A stretch of 28,239 bases of DNA, taken from an uncultured Fibrobacter sp. (GTDB taxonomy: Bacteria; Fibrobacterota; Fibrobacteria; Fibrobacterales; Fibrobacteraceae). Shown in pieces: positions 14,149-22,600 of this stretch (within the stretch, counting starts at the first letter, position 1; every line of letters starts with the position of its first letter). The notes under the pieces were generated by a model that was given only the letters and a program-made list of their open reading frames with translations, was not told the DNA's origin and ran no database searches. The translations under genes and the position numbers were made by a program. The DNA is taken from positions 3,599-31,837 of the forward strand of contig NZ_ONDD01000017.1 in assembly GCF_900316465.1 (NCBI RefSeq), written 5' to 3'.

Positions 14149-14853
14149 ATCCGGCAGTGGCGGTTTCTGCTTGCCTTCTACGCTGTTCTTGAGCGGGTCG
14201 GCCTGCAGTGCCTGCACGGTATAGGCGCTGCGAATCCACAGTTCGCCGTTATATCTTTCGTTTTCGACCTTCACCAAAGTTGGCAGCATTTCGCCGGAAT
14301 AGTTGCGCCATTGGCGAATCGTGAACACGCGCCTTTCTTTGCGCGTGCCGTTCATGGTCACCTTTGTCGGGTGGGGGAGGCTGTCTGCAACCAGGCTCCA
14401 CCAGGCCATGGAGAATGCGGTCGAAAGAATGTTCGGTTTCTGGATCGTCGAATCGCGGCAAAGGAACTGGCCGTTTGCGAGCAGTTCCATGTCGTCAAGC
14501 TTTAACGGAGTCTCGCCGATGTGTTCTTTCAAGTGGTGCGTGCCCAGCTGACGCTTCACCTTGGCATTCGGGAATTCCATGTAGCGGTATTCGCCGGCGG
14601 TAATGAAGTTGAACGGCTGGTGGTCAGGCTGGTTCACGAAGAAGGTGTCGAGCGCTTCGGGATGGTGTCTCCATTCCACGTCAAGCGAAACTCGCGACAG
14701 TTTCTCGTTAATAAAAAAGCCCTCGATGTTCACGACCATCGGGCTTTCCAGCAAAAAGTGCGGGCAAGAAGTCTGGGCAAGGGCGGCAGTGCATGCAAGG
14801 GCAAAGAATGTTGCCGCTGTACGCAATGTTGCCTTGAGTGATTCTGCCTTCAT
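14068..14853 (-). CDS. Exported protein of unknown function
   Basis: A 261-residue protein from the ATG at 14853 (MKAESLKATLRTAATFFALA, signal peptide with a cleavage site near TAALAQ). The frame stays open to 14904, but that part overlaps the recA terminator hairpin, so the inner start is preferred; 14859 is also possible. The mature chain has a Cys near the N-terminus (TSCPHF), a run of beta-strand-like segments, and WRNYSGEMLPTLVKV and GELWIRSAYTV near the end, reminiscent of outer-membrane-lipoprotein-sorting-like folds, but I cannot assign a family. The 3' end overlaps the opposite-strand gene by 81 bp. Confidence 0.7.
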   Translation of the reverse strand: MKAESLKATLRTAATFFALACTAALAQTSCPHFLLESPMVVNIEGFFINEKLSRVSLDVEWRHHPEALDTFFVNQPDHQPFNFITAGEYRYMEFPNAKVKRQLGTHHLKEHIGETPLKLDDMELLANGQFLCRDSTIQKPNILSTAFSMAWWSLVADSLPHPTKVTMNGTRKERRVFTIRQWRNYSGEMLPTLVKVENERYNGELWIRSAYTVQALQADPLKNSVEGKQKPPLPDLFRKIPVKGERKIPLILKLNQELLRE

Positions 14854-14885
14854 GTTCATCAATATAGAAAATTTTAAACAAAGGA

Positions 14886-14928
14886 AAACCCCGACCCATC
14901 CCAATGGCTAAAGGATAGGCCAGGGTTT
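14886..14928 (-). terminator. Intrinsic terminator of recA
   Basis: A continuous 16-bp stem including several G-T pairs (14913-14928 with 14886-14901), 11-nt loop, then TTCCTTTG on the minus strand. It starts about 36 bp after the recA stop. Confidence 0.8.
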
Positions 14929-14963
14929 GTTGCTCTTCAGGAAGAAAATGTTTGGGTAGGGGA

Positions 14964-16064
14964 CTATGCGTCTTCTTCGACGCTTACGCTTTCGCTGTCG
15001 TCAGCTTCGATGGCATCGCCTTCGTTCAGCTTGAACAGTTCCACGTCCTTCATGCTTTCGCGAATCTTCTGCTCGATTTCGTTGCAGAGTTCCACGTTGT
15101 CCTTCAGGAACAGGCGGGTGTTTTCGCGACCCTGGCCGATGCGTTCGTTGTTGTAGCTGAACCAGGAACCGCTCTTCTGGATAATGTCGAGTTCGGTAGC
15201 GAGGTCGAGGATAGATGCTTCGCGCGAAATGCCGCAGCCGTAAAGGATGTCGAATTCGCACTGGGTAAACGGAGCTGCCACCTTGTTCTTCACAACCTTC
15301 ACGCGGGTGCGGTTACCGATGACCTCTTCGCCGTCCTTGATGGCAGCAATGCGGCGGATATCGATACGCTGGGTGGCGTAGAACTTAAGGGCGTTACCGC
15401 CGGTGGTGGTTTCGGGGTTACCGAACATCACGCCAATCTTCATACGCAGCTGGTTGATGAACAGCATGCATGTGTTGGACTTCGAAAGAATACCGGTCAG
15501 CTTACGCAGGGCCTGGCTCATGAGGCGGGCCTGCAGGCCAACATGGTTATCGCCCATTTCGCCGTTGATTTCTGCCTGCGGCACAAGGGCTGCCACGGAG
15601 TCGATCACGATGATATCGATAGCGCCAGAACGCACGAGGGTTTCGGCGATGTCGAGGGCCTGTTCACCAGTGTCCGGCTGGGAAACCAGGAGCGATTCGA
15701 TATCGACACCCAACTTGCGGGCGTAGACGGCGTCAAAAGCATGTTCAGCATCGATGAAGGCTGCAACACCGCCAAGCTTCTGGGCTTCGGCAATGGCATG
15801 CAGGGTAAGGGTTGTCTTACCGGAAGATTCAGGTCCGTAAATTTCGATAATGCGGCCGCGGGGGAAACCGCCTACGCCAAGCGCCATGTCGAGCTGAATA
15901 CAACCCGTGGGAATAACGGGAATATCTTCGACGGGCTGCTGGCCGAGTGCCATAATGGAACCTTTACCATAATTCTTTTCAATTTGGGCGATGGCGGCTT
16001 CTACTGCCTTGGCCTTGTCTGCGGAAAGGTTGCTAGTCGGGGTGTTTGTTGTTTTCTTAGCCAT
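14964..16064 (-). CDS. recA: Recombinase RecA
   Basis: A 366-residue RecA. It polymerises on single-stranded DNA, drives homologous pairing, and triggers LexA self-cleavage. Walker A is GPESSGKTT (77-85) and FIDAEHAFD, QPDTGEQALDI and IDSVAALVPQAE follow as in all RecAs. The L2 loop GNPETTTGGNALKFY is intact. The tail is acidic (DDSESVSVEEDA). The start at 16064 (MAKKT) is preferred over 16076 because GGAG lies six bases upstream. It follows the cinA-type gene by 40 bp, the common cinA-recA order. A LexA-box-like site lies 45-58 bp before the start. Confidence 0.98.
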   Translation of the reverse strand: MAKKTTNTPTSNLSADKAKAVEAAIAQIEKNYGKGSIMALGQQPVEDIPVIPTGCIQLDMALGVGGFPRGRIIEIYGPESSGKTTLTLHAIAEAQKLGGVAAFIDAEHAFDAVYARKLGVDIESLLVSQPDTGEQALDIAETLVRSGAIDIIVIDSVAALVPQAEINGEMGDNHVGLQARLMSQALRKLTGILSKSNTCMLFINQLRMKIGVMFGNPETTTGGNALKFYATQRIDIRRIAAIKDGEEVIGNRTRVKVVKNKVAAPFTQCEFDILYGCGISREASILDLATELDIIQKSGSWFSYNNERIGQGRENTRLFLKDNVELCNEIEQKIRESMKDVELFKLNEGDAIEADDSESVSVEEDA

Positions 16065-16104
16065 GTTGGACTCCATTTTGTTTTTTCGTTTTTAAATATA
16101 ACAT

Positions 16105-16635
16105 TTAGTGTTCACTTGTGCAAGTGCTTTTTTGGTTATTCAGTAAAAAAAGTAGCTTGCCCAATACACTATACACGCTTTTTTCGCGCACTTCGGTGCG
16201 ATTTCCTTCGAAAATTTTACAAAAGGCCTCATTTTGCAAACTATTGGCGACAGCCATCCATACGGTACCGACAGGTTTGCCGGGTTCTGCCCCGGTAGGG
16301 CCTGCGATTCCGGAAGTGGCGATTGCCCATTCGCAACCGAACTTTTTGCGGGCGCCTTCGGCCATGGCTTTTACCGTTTCGGCCGAGACTGCGCCCTGAT
16401 TTTCGAGCACTTGGTGCGGGACGCCGAGCAGGGATTCCTTTACCTCGTTCTGGTAGGCCACAATGCCCCCGGCCAGAATGGCGGAACTCCCTGGAATATC
16501 TACAATGTGGCTTGCAACCAGGCCGCCCGTGAGCGATTCGGCGGTGGCCATCATTTCGCCGCGTGCCAAGAGCGCTTTCTGGATTGCTTGCGCAAGTTCC
16601 TTGATATTCATTTCGTTGTCCGTTTCGTTTGTCAT
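16105..16635 (-). CDS. CinA C-terminal-domain nicotinamide-nucleotide amidase (PncC type)
   Basis: A 176-residue single-domain CinA/PncC protein, expected to deamidate NMN to nicotinate mononucleotide in pyridine-nucleotide recycling. Conserved segments are TAESLTGGLVASHIVDIPGS (about 32-51), GGIVAYQNEVK and ATSGIAGPTGAEPGKPVGTVW. The N-terminal MoaB/CinA domain is absent, as in short CinA proteins. The start at 16635 has AAAGGA upstream; an internal ATG at 16611 is an alternative. A TATATTTG box at 16655-16662 is a good promoter candidate. The last codons contain the LexA-box-like sequence in front of recA. Confidence 0.93.
   Translation of the reverse strand: MTNETDNEMNIKELAQAIQKALLARGEMMATAESLTGGLVASHIVDIPGSSAILAGGIVAYQNEVKESLLGVPHQVLENQGAVSAETVKAMAEGARKKFGCEWAIATSGIAGPTGAEPGKPVGTVWMAVANSLQNEAFCKIFEGNRTEVREKSVYSVLGKLLFLLNNQKSTCTSEH
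16109..16122 (-). promoter_or_regulatory. Candidate LexA (SOS) box before recA
   Basis: The plus-strand sequence TGTTCACTTGTGCA differs at one fixed position from TGCNCN4GTGCA, the LexA motif I recall being reported for Fibrobacter succinogenes. It sits 45-58 bp before the recA start, within the last codons of the cinA-type gene. An overlapping perfect inverted repeat CACTTG-TG-CAAGTG (16113-16126) is also present. Confidence 0.55.
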
Positions 16636-16654
16636 GTCGTTTCCTTTACGTTAT

Positions 16655-16662
16655 CAAATATA
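16655..16662 (-). promoter_or_regulatory. Candidate -7 promoter element (TATATTTG) of cinA-recA
   Basis: TATATTTG on the minus strand, about 20 nt before the cinA start, with TTGTCA (16684-16689) 21 nt further upstream. Exact match to TAnnTTTG. Confidence 0.5.
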
Positions 16663-16724
16663 CATAAAGTTTATGTCATATTTTGACAATGGAGTGTCTC
16701 CGCTAAAAAAAGTAAAAAATTAAA

Positions 16725-16743
16725 CCCCAGGTGTAACCTGGGG
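16725..16743 (-). terminator. Terminator of the outer-membrane protein gene
   Basis: Perfect 8-bp stem CCCCAGGT / ACCTGGGG with a 3-nt loop; minus-strand tail TTTAATTTTTT. It lies 25 bp past the stop at 16769. Confidence 0.9.
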
Positions 16744-16768
16744 CCTGTTAAAAAGGGTTGAATTGGAA

Positions 16769-17548
16769 TTAGAAATTGACGTAGAGGCCGGTGCCTACAG
16801 TGATTTTTGCCTTGTCGATAAACGACGTAGTCTTTAGGTAGTCCCTGCCAGTAAGAATACTTCCATGAAGGTCAAGAGAAATAATGTCGTTGAAGGCAAT
16901 GCTCAAACCGGCATAGGGCTCGTATCCCAGATCGCCCGTGTGGCTTTTTCCTTCATTTTCGCCTTCATAGGTAAACTTACCGACGAGCATGTACAGGTTA
17001 AGTCCGACGTACGGGGTTACAATCTGTGAAAATTCAAAGTCCGATTCGATTCCCACGTTCAGTTCGTTCGGGGGCGAAACCTTGTCTTCGCCACGAGTTA
17101 CGATTTTGTAGCCAAGTTCAGAACCAAGATTCACGAAGCCGAACTTCTCTGAATATTGAATGCCGAAATGGAAGGCGAACGGATAATCCGGGTAGTACAC
17201 TTCTGAGCTGGCAGTAGGAACGGTAACGTCCAAGAAGGCGTTCATGTTCGACAAGAACTGGTACCTAAACATTGTTTCAAGGTCCCCAGCACCATTGGCG
17301 CTGTTTTCCTTCTTGCCATCGTAAAGGTAAAAGAGTACGTAAGGGAGCTTTATGCCGAATTCAAAGTTTTGGACTGGCGAAAAACGAACTCCGGTTGTAA
17401 GGGTGAATGTTTGCCATTTGTCCTGTATGAGGTCGTCAAACTGAACGGTGGCTTGGCCCTTGTGGCTTTCTTTAACAGGGAAGTAATCCCATGTGGCAAA
17501 AGAGGCTGTGGTTGCAATAGCTGCCGCGAGAATGACTCTTTTTAACAT
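16769..17548 (-). CDS. Predicted outer-membrane beta-barrel protein (hypothetical)
   Basis: A 259-residue exported protein. The start at 17548 is chosen because AGGAG lies nine bases upstream and the chain then begins with a clean signal peptide (MLKRVILAAAIATTASFA). The mature part has about ten strand-like segments with alternating hydrophobic residues and aromatic girdles (FEFGIKLPYVLFYLYDG, PYVGLNLYMLVGKF, EPYAGLSIAFNDIISLDLHG), ending in VGTGLYVNF with a C-terminal Phe, as in barrels inserted by BAM. It resembles small outer-membrane transport or 'transporter-like' barrels but no family is assigned. It is divergent from the DUF5683-type gene and has its own terminator. Confidence 0.78.
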   Translation of the reverse strand: MLKRVILAAAIATTASFATWDYFPVKESHKGQATVQFDDLIQDKWQTFTLTTGVRFSPVQNFEFGIKLPYVLFYLYDGKKENSANGAGDLETMFRYQFLSNMNAFLDVTVPTASSEVYYPDYPFAFHFGIQYSEKFGFVNLGSELGYKIVTRGEDKVSPPNELNVGIESDFEFSQIVTPYVGLNLYMLVGKFTYEGENEGKSHTGDLGYEPYAGLSIAFNDIISLDLHGSILTGRDYLKTTSFIDKAKITVGTGLYVNF

Positions 17549-17591
17549 GATGTTGTCTCCTAACTGAATTGTGCCCAAAAAATAGAAATCT

Positions 17592-17621
17592 TATTTACAG
17601 CAGACCACAGTTTTGTAAATA
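17592..17621. promoter_or_regulatory. Mirror-symmetric divergent promoter
   Basis: Plus strand: TTTACA (17594-17599), 16 nt, TAAATA (17616-17621). Minus strand: TTTACA (17614-17619), 16 nt, TAAATA (17592-17597). The arms TATTTAC / GTAAATA make each gene's -35 overlap the other's -10. The predicted starts would leave leaders of about 30-40 nt on both sides. Confidence 0.5.
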
Positions 17622-17655
17622 TTTTTCACTATTCATTTTACTATCTTTCCTCCCG

Positions 17656-18669
17656 ATGTTTTTGCGCTCGATAGTATTTTGTTTGTTTTTGGCGCTGTCT
17701 TTCGGGACGGTTGCATGGGCGCAGACTGATTCTGTGAAAGTCGATTCGACGGCAGCCGATTCCATTGCGGGGGCTGACCCCTTGCAAAAGGGCAAGACGG
17801 GTATTGTCGCAATCGATACACTCTCCGTTAATGAATGGGATATCCCTACCAAGCGCAATTCCTTGCCGCTTACCATGCTGTTTGCGATTTTCCCGGGCGG
17901 CGGCCAGTATTATACTGAGCATTACGTGCGTGGCGGCTTTATTACGGGTATCGAACTGTTGCTTTTGTACGAGGTGACTGCTAACAAGAGCTACCAGCAC
18001 AAGCGCGTGCTCGAACAGGCGGAACCCTTCCGCGATTCTGTGGCCTTTTATACCAACAAGATGCTTCGCGAAACGAATCGCGACAGCCTTGCGGCATACC
18101 ACTCCAAGCGAACCGAATTCATTGGCCGCGTCCACGAAAAGAGCGACAAGAAAATGGAACAGGAAGACTTGCGCAAGGCCGAAACCGCCTGGTTATACGG
18201 CCTTTACCTGTACAGTTTCTTTGATGCCTTTGGAATTTGGTACAACAACAATTACCGCAGCGTAGAACTCAGGAGCATGAAAAAGGCTTTGCTCTGGTCC
18301 ATTATCCCCGGTTTCGGGCAAATGTACAACCGTGAGTTCGGCAAGCAGGGCCTTTTGTACATGGCCTTTATCGGTTCTGCCACCAGTATTTGGACATCGC
18401 AGAACATGGTGGAATACTACCTGGATCGCAAGCACGTTGTAGAGCGCGAAAGCACCACGTCCGAAGAATATGAACGTGTAGACGAACGCGTTACCTATTA
18501 CCGAAAGAACCGCAACCAATACATTTGGGCGATTGCTTTACTTTATCTGTATTCCATTGGCGATGCCGCTGTCGATGCTTTGCTCAGCGACTTCGACAAC
18601 CCCATGCACTTGGCCGTACTGCCGCAGCTGGGCGGCGGTGTCCAGGCTTTGCTGTCCTTTGATTTTTAA
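17656..18669 (+). CDS. DUF5683-type membrane protein
   Basis: A 337-residue protein from the ATG at 17656 (MFLRSIVFCLFLALSFGTVAWAQ, signal peptide). The frame is open to 17569, but that part crosses the divergent promoter. A Thr/Ser/Asp-rich segment (TDSVKVDSTAADSIAGADP) follows the signal. Two similar hydrophobic units then appear: FAIFPGGGQYYTEHYVRGGF and WSIIPGFGQMYNREFGKQGL. Each has PGxGQxY followed by a membrane helix, the DUF5683 pattern seen in FCB envelope proteins. Between them is a charged, coiled-coil-like stretch (HKRVLEQAEPF to KKMEQEDLRKAET). Function is unknown. No ribosome site is evident. Its stop shares TTAA with that of the convergent phosphatase gene. Confidence 0.8.
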   Translation: MFLRSIVFCLFLALSFGTVAWAQTDSVKVDSTAADSIAGADPLQKGKTGIVAIDTLSVNEWDIPTKRNSLPLTMLFAIFPGGGQYYTEHYVRGGFITGIELLLLYEVTANKSYQHKRVLEQAEPFRDSVAFYTNKMLRETNRDSLAAYHSKRTEFIGRVHEKSDKKMEQEDLRKAETAWLYGLYLYSFFDAFGIWYNNNYRSVELRSMKKALLWSIIPGFGQMYNREFGKQGLLYMAFIGSATSIWTSQNMVEYYLDRKHVVERESTTSEEYERVDERVTYYRKNRNQYIWAIALLYLYSIGDAAVDALLSDFDNPMHLAVLPQLGGGVQALLSFDF

Positions 18670-19283
18670 CCAATCTTCAACGGCGCCATCTGGATGCCGT
18701 CGTGAATCTTCGTGAATGTCCCGCGGTAGTGCCCGTCGGCGTTGCGCTTGAATTCAAATCGGGTAACCATGGCGTAGCTGAATGCGCCTTCCACGAACTG
18801 TTCGTCGGGGAGTCCGCAGGCGAAATGCTGCAGGGCGGCTATCACGCCAGCGTGTGTAATCCACAGGAACTCGCCGTCGTCATCGAGCGTGTCCAGTAAA
18901 GACTGCACGCGGCGGTCGATGTCGTAAAAGCATTCCCCGCCTTCAAAACGATAACCACGCAGGTCGCGAGCCCAGGCCATCATTTCTTCGCGCGGCACTG
19001 CTGTCAGTTTCTGACCTTCCCATGTACCGAAGTTCATCTCGATGATTTCTTCGCGCTTTTCCATGGTGAGCCCGGTTGCCTTCTCGGCCTTTTCTGCAAG
19101 GCGCAGGCAGCGCTTGAGGGGGCTAGTGAACATGCGCGTGGGCTTGGCGCCAGCTCCGATCAATGCCTTCAGTGCTCCGTCGCTTTCGTCTTCAAAAGTG
19201 GGGGAAACGTCAAAATCGAGCCTACCGTAGCAGACGTCGTTCGGGTTGTAGGGCTTGGTGTGGCGAATGGTCCAAAGAATCAT
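18666..19283 (-). CDS. Histidine phosphatase family protein (CobC/phosphoglycerate-mutase type)
   Basis: A 205-residue soluble protein of the histidine phosphatase branch 1. The phospho-acceptor motif is IRHTKP (R7, H8), a T-variant of RHG that is also usual in alpha-ribazole phosphatases (RHT). Further catalytic residues are R in SPLKRCLRLAEK, E in EMNFGTWEG and the second His in WITHAGV. The RHT motif and the GxWEG segment favour a CobC-like alpha-ribazole-5'-phosphate phosphatase of cobamide synthesis, but no cobalamin gene is nearby, so the substrate stays open. Its 3' end overlaps the opposite gene by 3-4 bp. It starts 12 bp after the SRP RNA terminator. Confidence 0.88.
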   Translation of the reverse strand: MILWTIRHTKPYNPNDVCYGRLDFDVSPTFEDESDGALKALIGAGAKPTRMFTSPLKRCLRLAEKAEKATGLTMEKREEIIEMNFGTWEGQKLTAVPREEMMAWARDLRGYRFEGGECFYDIDRRVQSLLDTLDDDGEFLWITHAGVIAALQHFACGLPDEQFVEGAFSYAMVTRFEFKRNADGHYRGTFTKIHDGIQMAPLKIG

Positions 19284-19294
19284 AAAATCTCAAC

Positions 19295-19315
19295 AAAAAA
19301 AGCCCTGTTAAGGGC
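19295..19315 (-). terminator. Terminator of the SRP RNA gene
   Basis: Minus strand GCCCT-TAAC-AGGGC followed by seven Ts, 11 bp beyond the RNA's terminal stem. Confidence 0.92.
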
Positions 19316-19325
19316 AAATAAAAAA

Positions 19326-19419
19326 TCCTAGGCGACCTGAGCACATAAAAATTCACAAGTCCGTTGCTGCTTTCGCCCTGGCGAGTTGCCCGCAAATAGT
19401 CATTGCGCAGGGCCTAGGA
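19326..19419 (-). ncRNA. ffs: Signal recognition particle RNA, small bacterial (4.5S) type
   Basis: About 94 nt that fold into one long hairpin, as bacterial 4.5S RNA does. The ends pair as TCCTAGGC / GCCTAGGA, then CCTG / CAGG and GCA / TGC. The tip carries the Ffh-binding signature: CCAGG on the 5' side, a GAAA tetraloop on a GC/GC stem, and AGCA on the 3' side (CCAGGGCGAAAGCAGCAACG). In E. coli the matching tip is CAGG-UCC-GGAA-GGA-AGCA; here the stem between loop and symmetric bulge is 2 bp instead of 3. It has a promoter and a terminator of its own. The RNA binds Ffh and targets nascent membrane and secreted proteins. Ends are predicted from pairing, not mapped. Confidence 0.82.
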
Positions 19420-19425
19420 ACCCGC

Positions 19426-19455
19426 AATTTAGCAATATATCGTGATATTTGTCAA
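19426..19455 (-). promoter_or_regulatory. Promoter of the SRP RNA gene
   Basis: Minus strand TTGACA (19450-19455), 18 nt, TAAATT (19426-19431). It has a perfect -35 and the same TAAATT core as the tRNA-Leu promoter. Transcription would begin a few bases before the RNA's terminal stem. Confidence 0.7.
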
Positions 19456-19557
19456 GAGAAAGCGACAAAATCCTTTTTTTGGACGAATTTGGACAATCTG
19501 TCCATGAAAATGACTAGTTTTGTGAAGAAAAAGTAACCTATGTAAAGTTTTTTTATG

Positions 19558-19598
19558 TATTTTTGGGACAGGAGTTATAATCCTGTTAAAATACAGGG
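19558..19598 (+). promoter_or_regulatory. Promoter and palindromic leader of adhesin gene 1
   Basis: TATTTTTG (19558-19565) is a perfect TAnnTTTG box. Next comes the inverted repeat ACAGGA (19568-19573) / TCCTGT (19581-19586) around GTTATAA; its centre also forms a perfect TATAAT (19576-19581). A third segment ACAGGG (19593-19598), part of the ribosome-binding G-run, can pair with the same TCCTGT. So the middle segment has two exclusive partners, one of which covers the ribosome site. Confidence 0.45.
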
Positions 19599-19607
19599 GG
19601 GTAAAAG

Positions 19608-22600
19608 ATGGTTAGAGTAAACAACGTGAAAAACTTTTTAAACAAGTTATGGCTCGTTCTGATTGTAGCGGGGGTTGCTTCCGCTGCAGACGTCGCGCCG
19701 TTGGTTTTCGATGGTCTTACAACGTATTACAATGCGGATGGTTCAATAGACGACGCATTGAAGGTTCAACACCAAAATTATTGGAACAAGTTGATGACCT
19801 TCAAGATGTGGGGTACCGAAGGTATTACCATGGGGCATGCAAGTACGCCTGATGTCAACGGTGCTATAGGTACCGCTAAAAATGGCATGCTCTTTACAGA
19901 TGGTGAACATAATCTAGGTGGCCCGATTTATGTGGGTGGTAGTATTAATTTTGATACAGGAAATGATGCTTTCCTAAGTGGTCCTGTTCGTGTTACCGAA
20001 AATTTTACGGCAGGCGCGAATGGAAATAGGTTTTATGGTACATATTGTATAGAAGGGACGGCGTCAAAGAAACAGCATAACTTGGACGACGATTTTACAA
20101 ATGCGGGTGAACAGATTGGGCGTTATGCTCAAGGTGGTGCAGCCAAGGTTGGTATGTGCTCTTATGACAGCGTGCCCGAAGTCCCGACGTACCTTTCTAT
20201 TCCAGATGTTCCTGCAACAACTGATTTAGGTTATGCTACGGTGATTGATGTTATTGGCTCAACAAAGTCCGTAGGATCAAGCGAATATATTGATGTTCCG
20301 CCTATAAAAATTGTTGGTAAAGACACTTTAAAAATGTATGATCTGTACATTAATGGAGATCTTGTTTTTAATGCTGGTTCAAAACTCTATATTCGTATGG
20401 AGTCTCCAAGAAGCCTGCTAAGAGTTTTCTTGAATGGTACGGTCAACGCTGCGTCAAGTTCGATGATTCAGGTTGTTTATGTTGGTGAAGGCGCCCAATA
20501 TATAGGAGGCTCTTGGACAAATGTAACGAATCCGGTTTATGTAGAAAATAAAGAGTATGCAGGAAACGTTTTGTTCCATTGTAAAGATGATATTAACTGG
20601 TCGTCCATGAATGGGGATGCGTACTTCCAGGGATCTTTCTTGACGATGGGAACGCTTAAAGTGGGATCCAACTTGGTCTTGGCTGGTCAGCTCCTTGGCA
20701 ATAAACTTGATATCGGTTATGATTTTAAAGGCGATGACTTCCGCTACGTGCCGTTTGATCCTCCTGTTTTGAGTACGGCAGAAGGTGTAAAGACTTATTT
20801 GGTCGAAGGCCATAAGCAGGATACAGTTAAGATTTCCTTGGACAAAAAGGCGACAACGACTATTGATTTTGAATACTGCTTTGATTTTAACGGCACTGTA
20901 GACGGTAAAGACCCCAATGGTAACGCCGCTCGCGCTGATATCGCCACTGCAGATATTCCTTTGTTCAATGGAACGGAATGTGTCAACCCGGGTAAGGCTT
21001 ATTTCGATATTGATAGCGTGAACCTTAGAACGCCAATCATCTTGACGGCCCTCGATGACAAAATTGATGAAGGTACTGATAGTAAGCCGGGAAAAGAAAC
21101 CTTTAGAATTATCATTCAGAACCTGAATGCTGCAACGCTGAAGGACGGTTCTCATGATGGTTATATCACTTTGGAAATCAGCGATCCGGACCTGCCGCCG
21201 CTGACATTCGAAAAGACTGTTTTGAATACAATCGACGAAAATCCGAATAACGGTACGCCGATCGATACTTTGCGTGGCATTCATGGTACGATTGGTTGCC
21301 CCGATTGCGTGTACAGCTTGAGCGATACCAGCCATTATAGCGACTTTGTTACGATTGACCCTGATGGTACGGTTCGTGTCAAGGATTCTACCATCTTTGA
21401 TTTCGAAAAGATTCAGTCCATCGATATTCAAGTTCATGTAGAAGATGTTGAAAACAAGATGAAAGCCGACACCACGGTTATCATTCCGATTGGCAACGTC
21501 AACGAAAATCCGATTTTGGAAGACCAGGAATTTGAAATCGATGAACATGAAGCTCCGGGAACGGTTGTTGGTACGCTTGTATGGGGTGAAAACGACTCTG
21601 TGGGTGTATTCAGACAAGATGAATTCACCGCTGTGGGTGGCGATACAGATCTTTTCGCTGTTTCCAAGACCGGCGTGATTACCACCAAGAAGGAATTTGA
21701 TTACGAAACCGAACCGCATACCTATGCGATCGATGTAATGCTCGCCGACAAGAACGATCCGACTCTCTTTGTAATCAAGACGGTGACGATCACGATTAAC
21801 GATGTGAACGAAAATCCGAAGATTGTTACGGATACCATCAAGGTCAAGGAAAATTCTGATCCTGGCACGGTGGTGGATACCTTGGAAGCTATCGACAACG
21901 ATGGCGATCCGCTCACCTGGACGCTTGTCAATGACCCGAGCAAGTGCTTCGATGTGTCTGCAGGCGGTGTGGTGACGACCAAGGAATGCGATAGGCTTGA
22001 CTACGAAAAGAATCAGACGATTACGATCAGAGTCATGGTTGAAGATGGCCGCGGTGGTTCCGACATCGAGAATATTGTCGTGCAGTTGATCAATGTTCCG
22101 CCTCCGACTATTGAAATTCCGGTGGCAAGCAATGTCGATACGACTTGGCATTATCCGGAAATCATCTACACGAACAAGGATTCTATCAATGTTTGCTGGG
22201 AAGTGAACAAGAAGAACCTGACCTGTGCAGACACGATTCTTGATCCGGGCTACAACAAGATCTGTAAGGAAGCCTGCGATGTGGACGGCTTTGAAGGCTG
22301 CGCCGAGGATTGCTTTATTGCTTACTTTAGCGATGTCTCGCCGAAGGTGACGATTGATGCCGGTGGCGAAGCTAACCTCGCAAGTAACATCTATACCATT
22401 GTGGAACAGCCGGCAGCTGGTGACACGAATGTGTATGTGAAGGATTCCGTACGCAGTATCAATGTGTATATTACGGATTACGACCCGATCATGGGTGAAA
22501 CCAGGGACACCTTGAAGTTTGAAAAGGTTGACCTCACCAAGAAGGTGGCGGTACCGCAGCAGACTTACGACGCCCTTTCGACTGTTGCAAAGCAGACGGT

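Noticed and set aside
14952..16298. 448-codon open frame on the plus strand
   Set aside because: Complement of recA and part of the cinA-type gene; both minus-strand genes are unambiguous.
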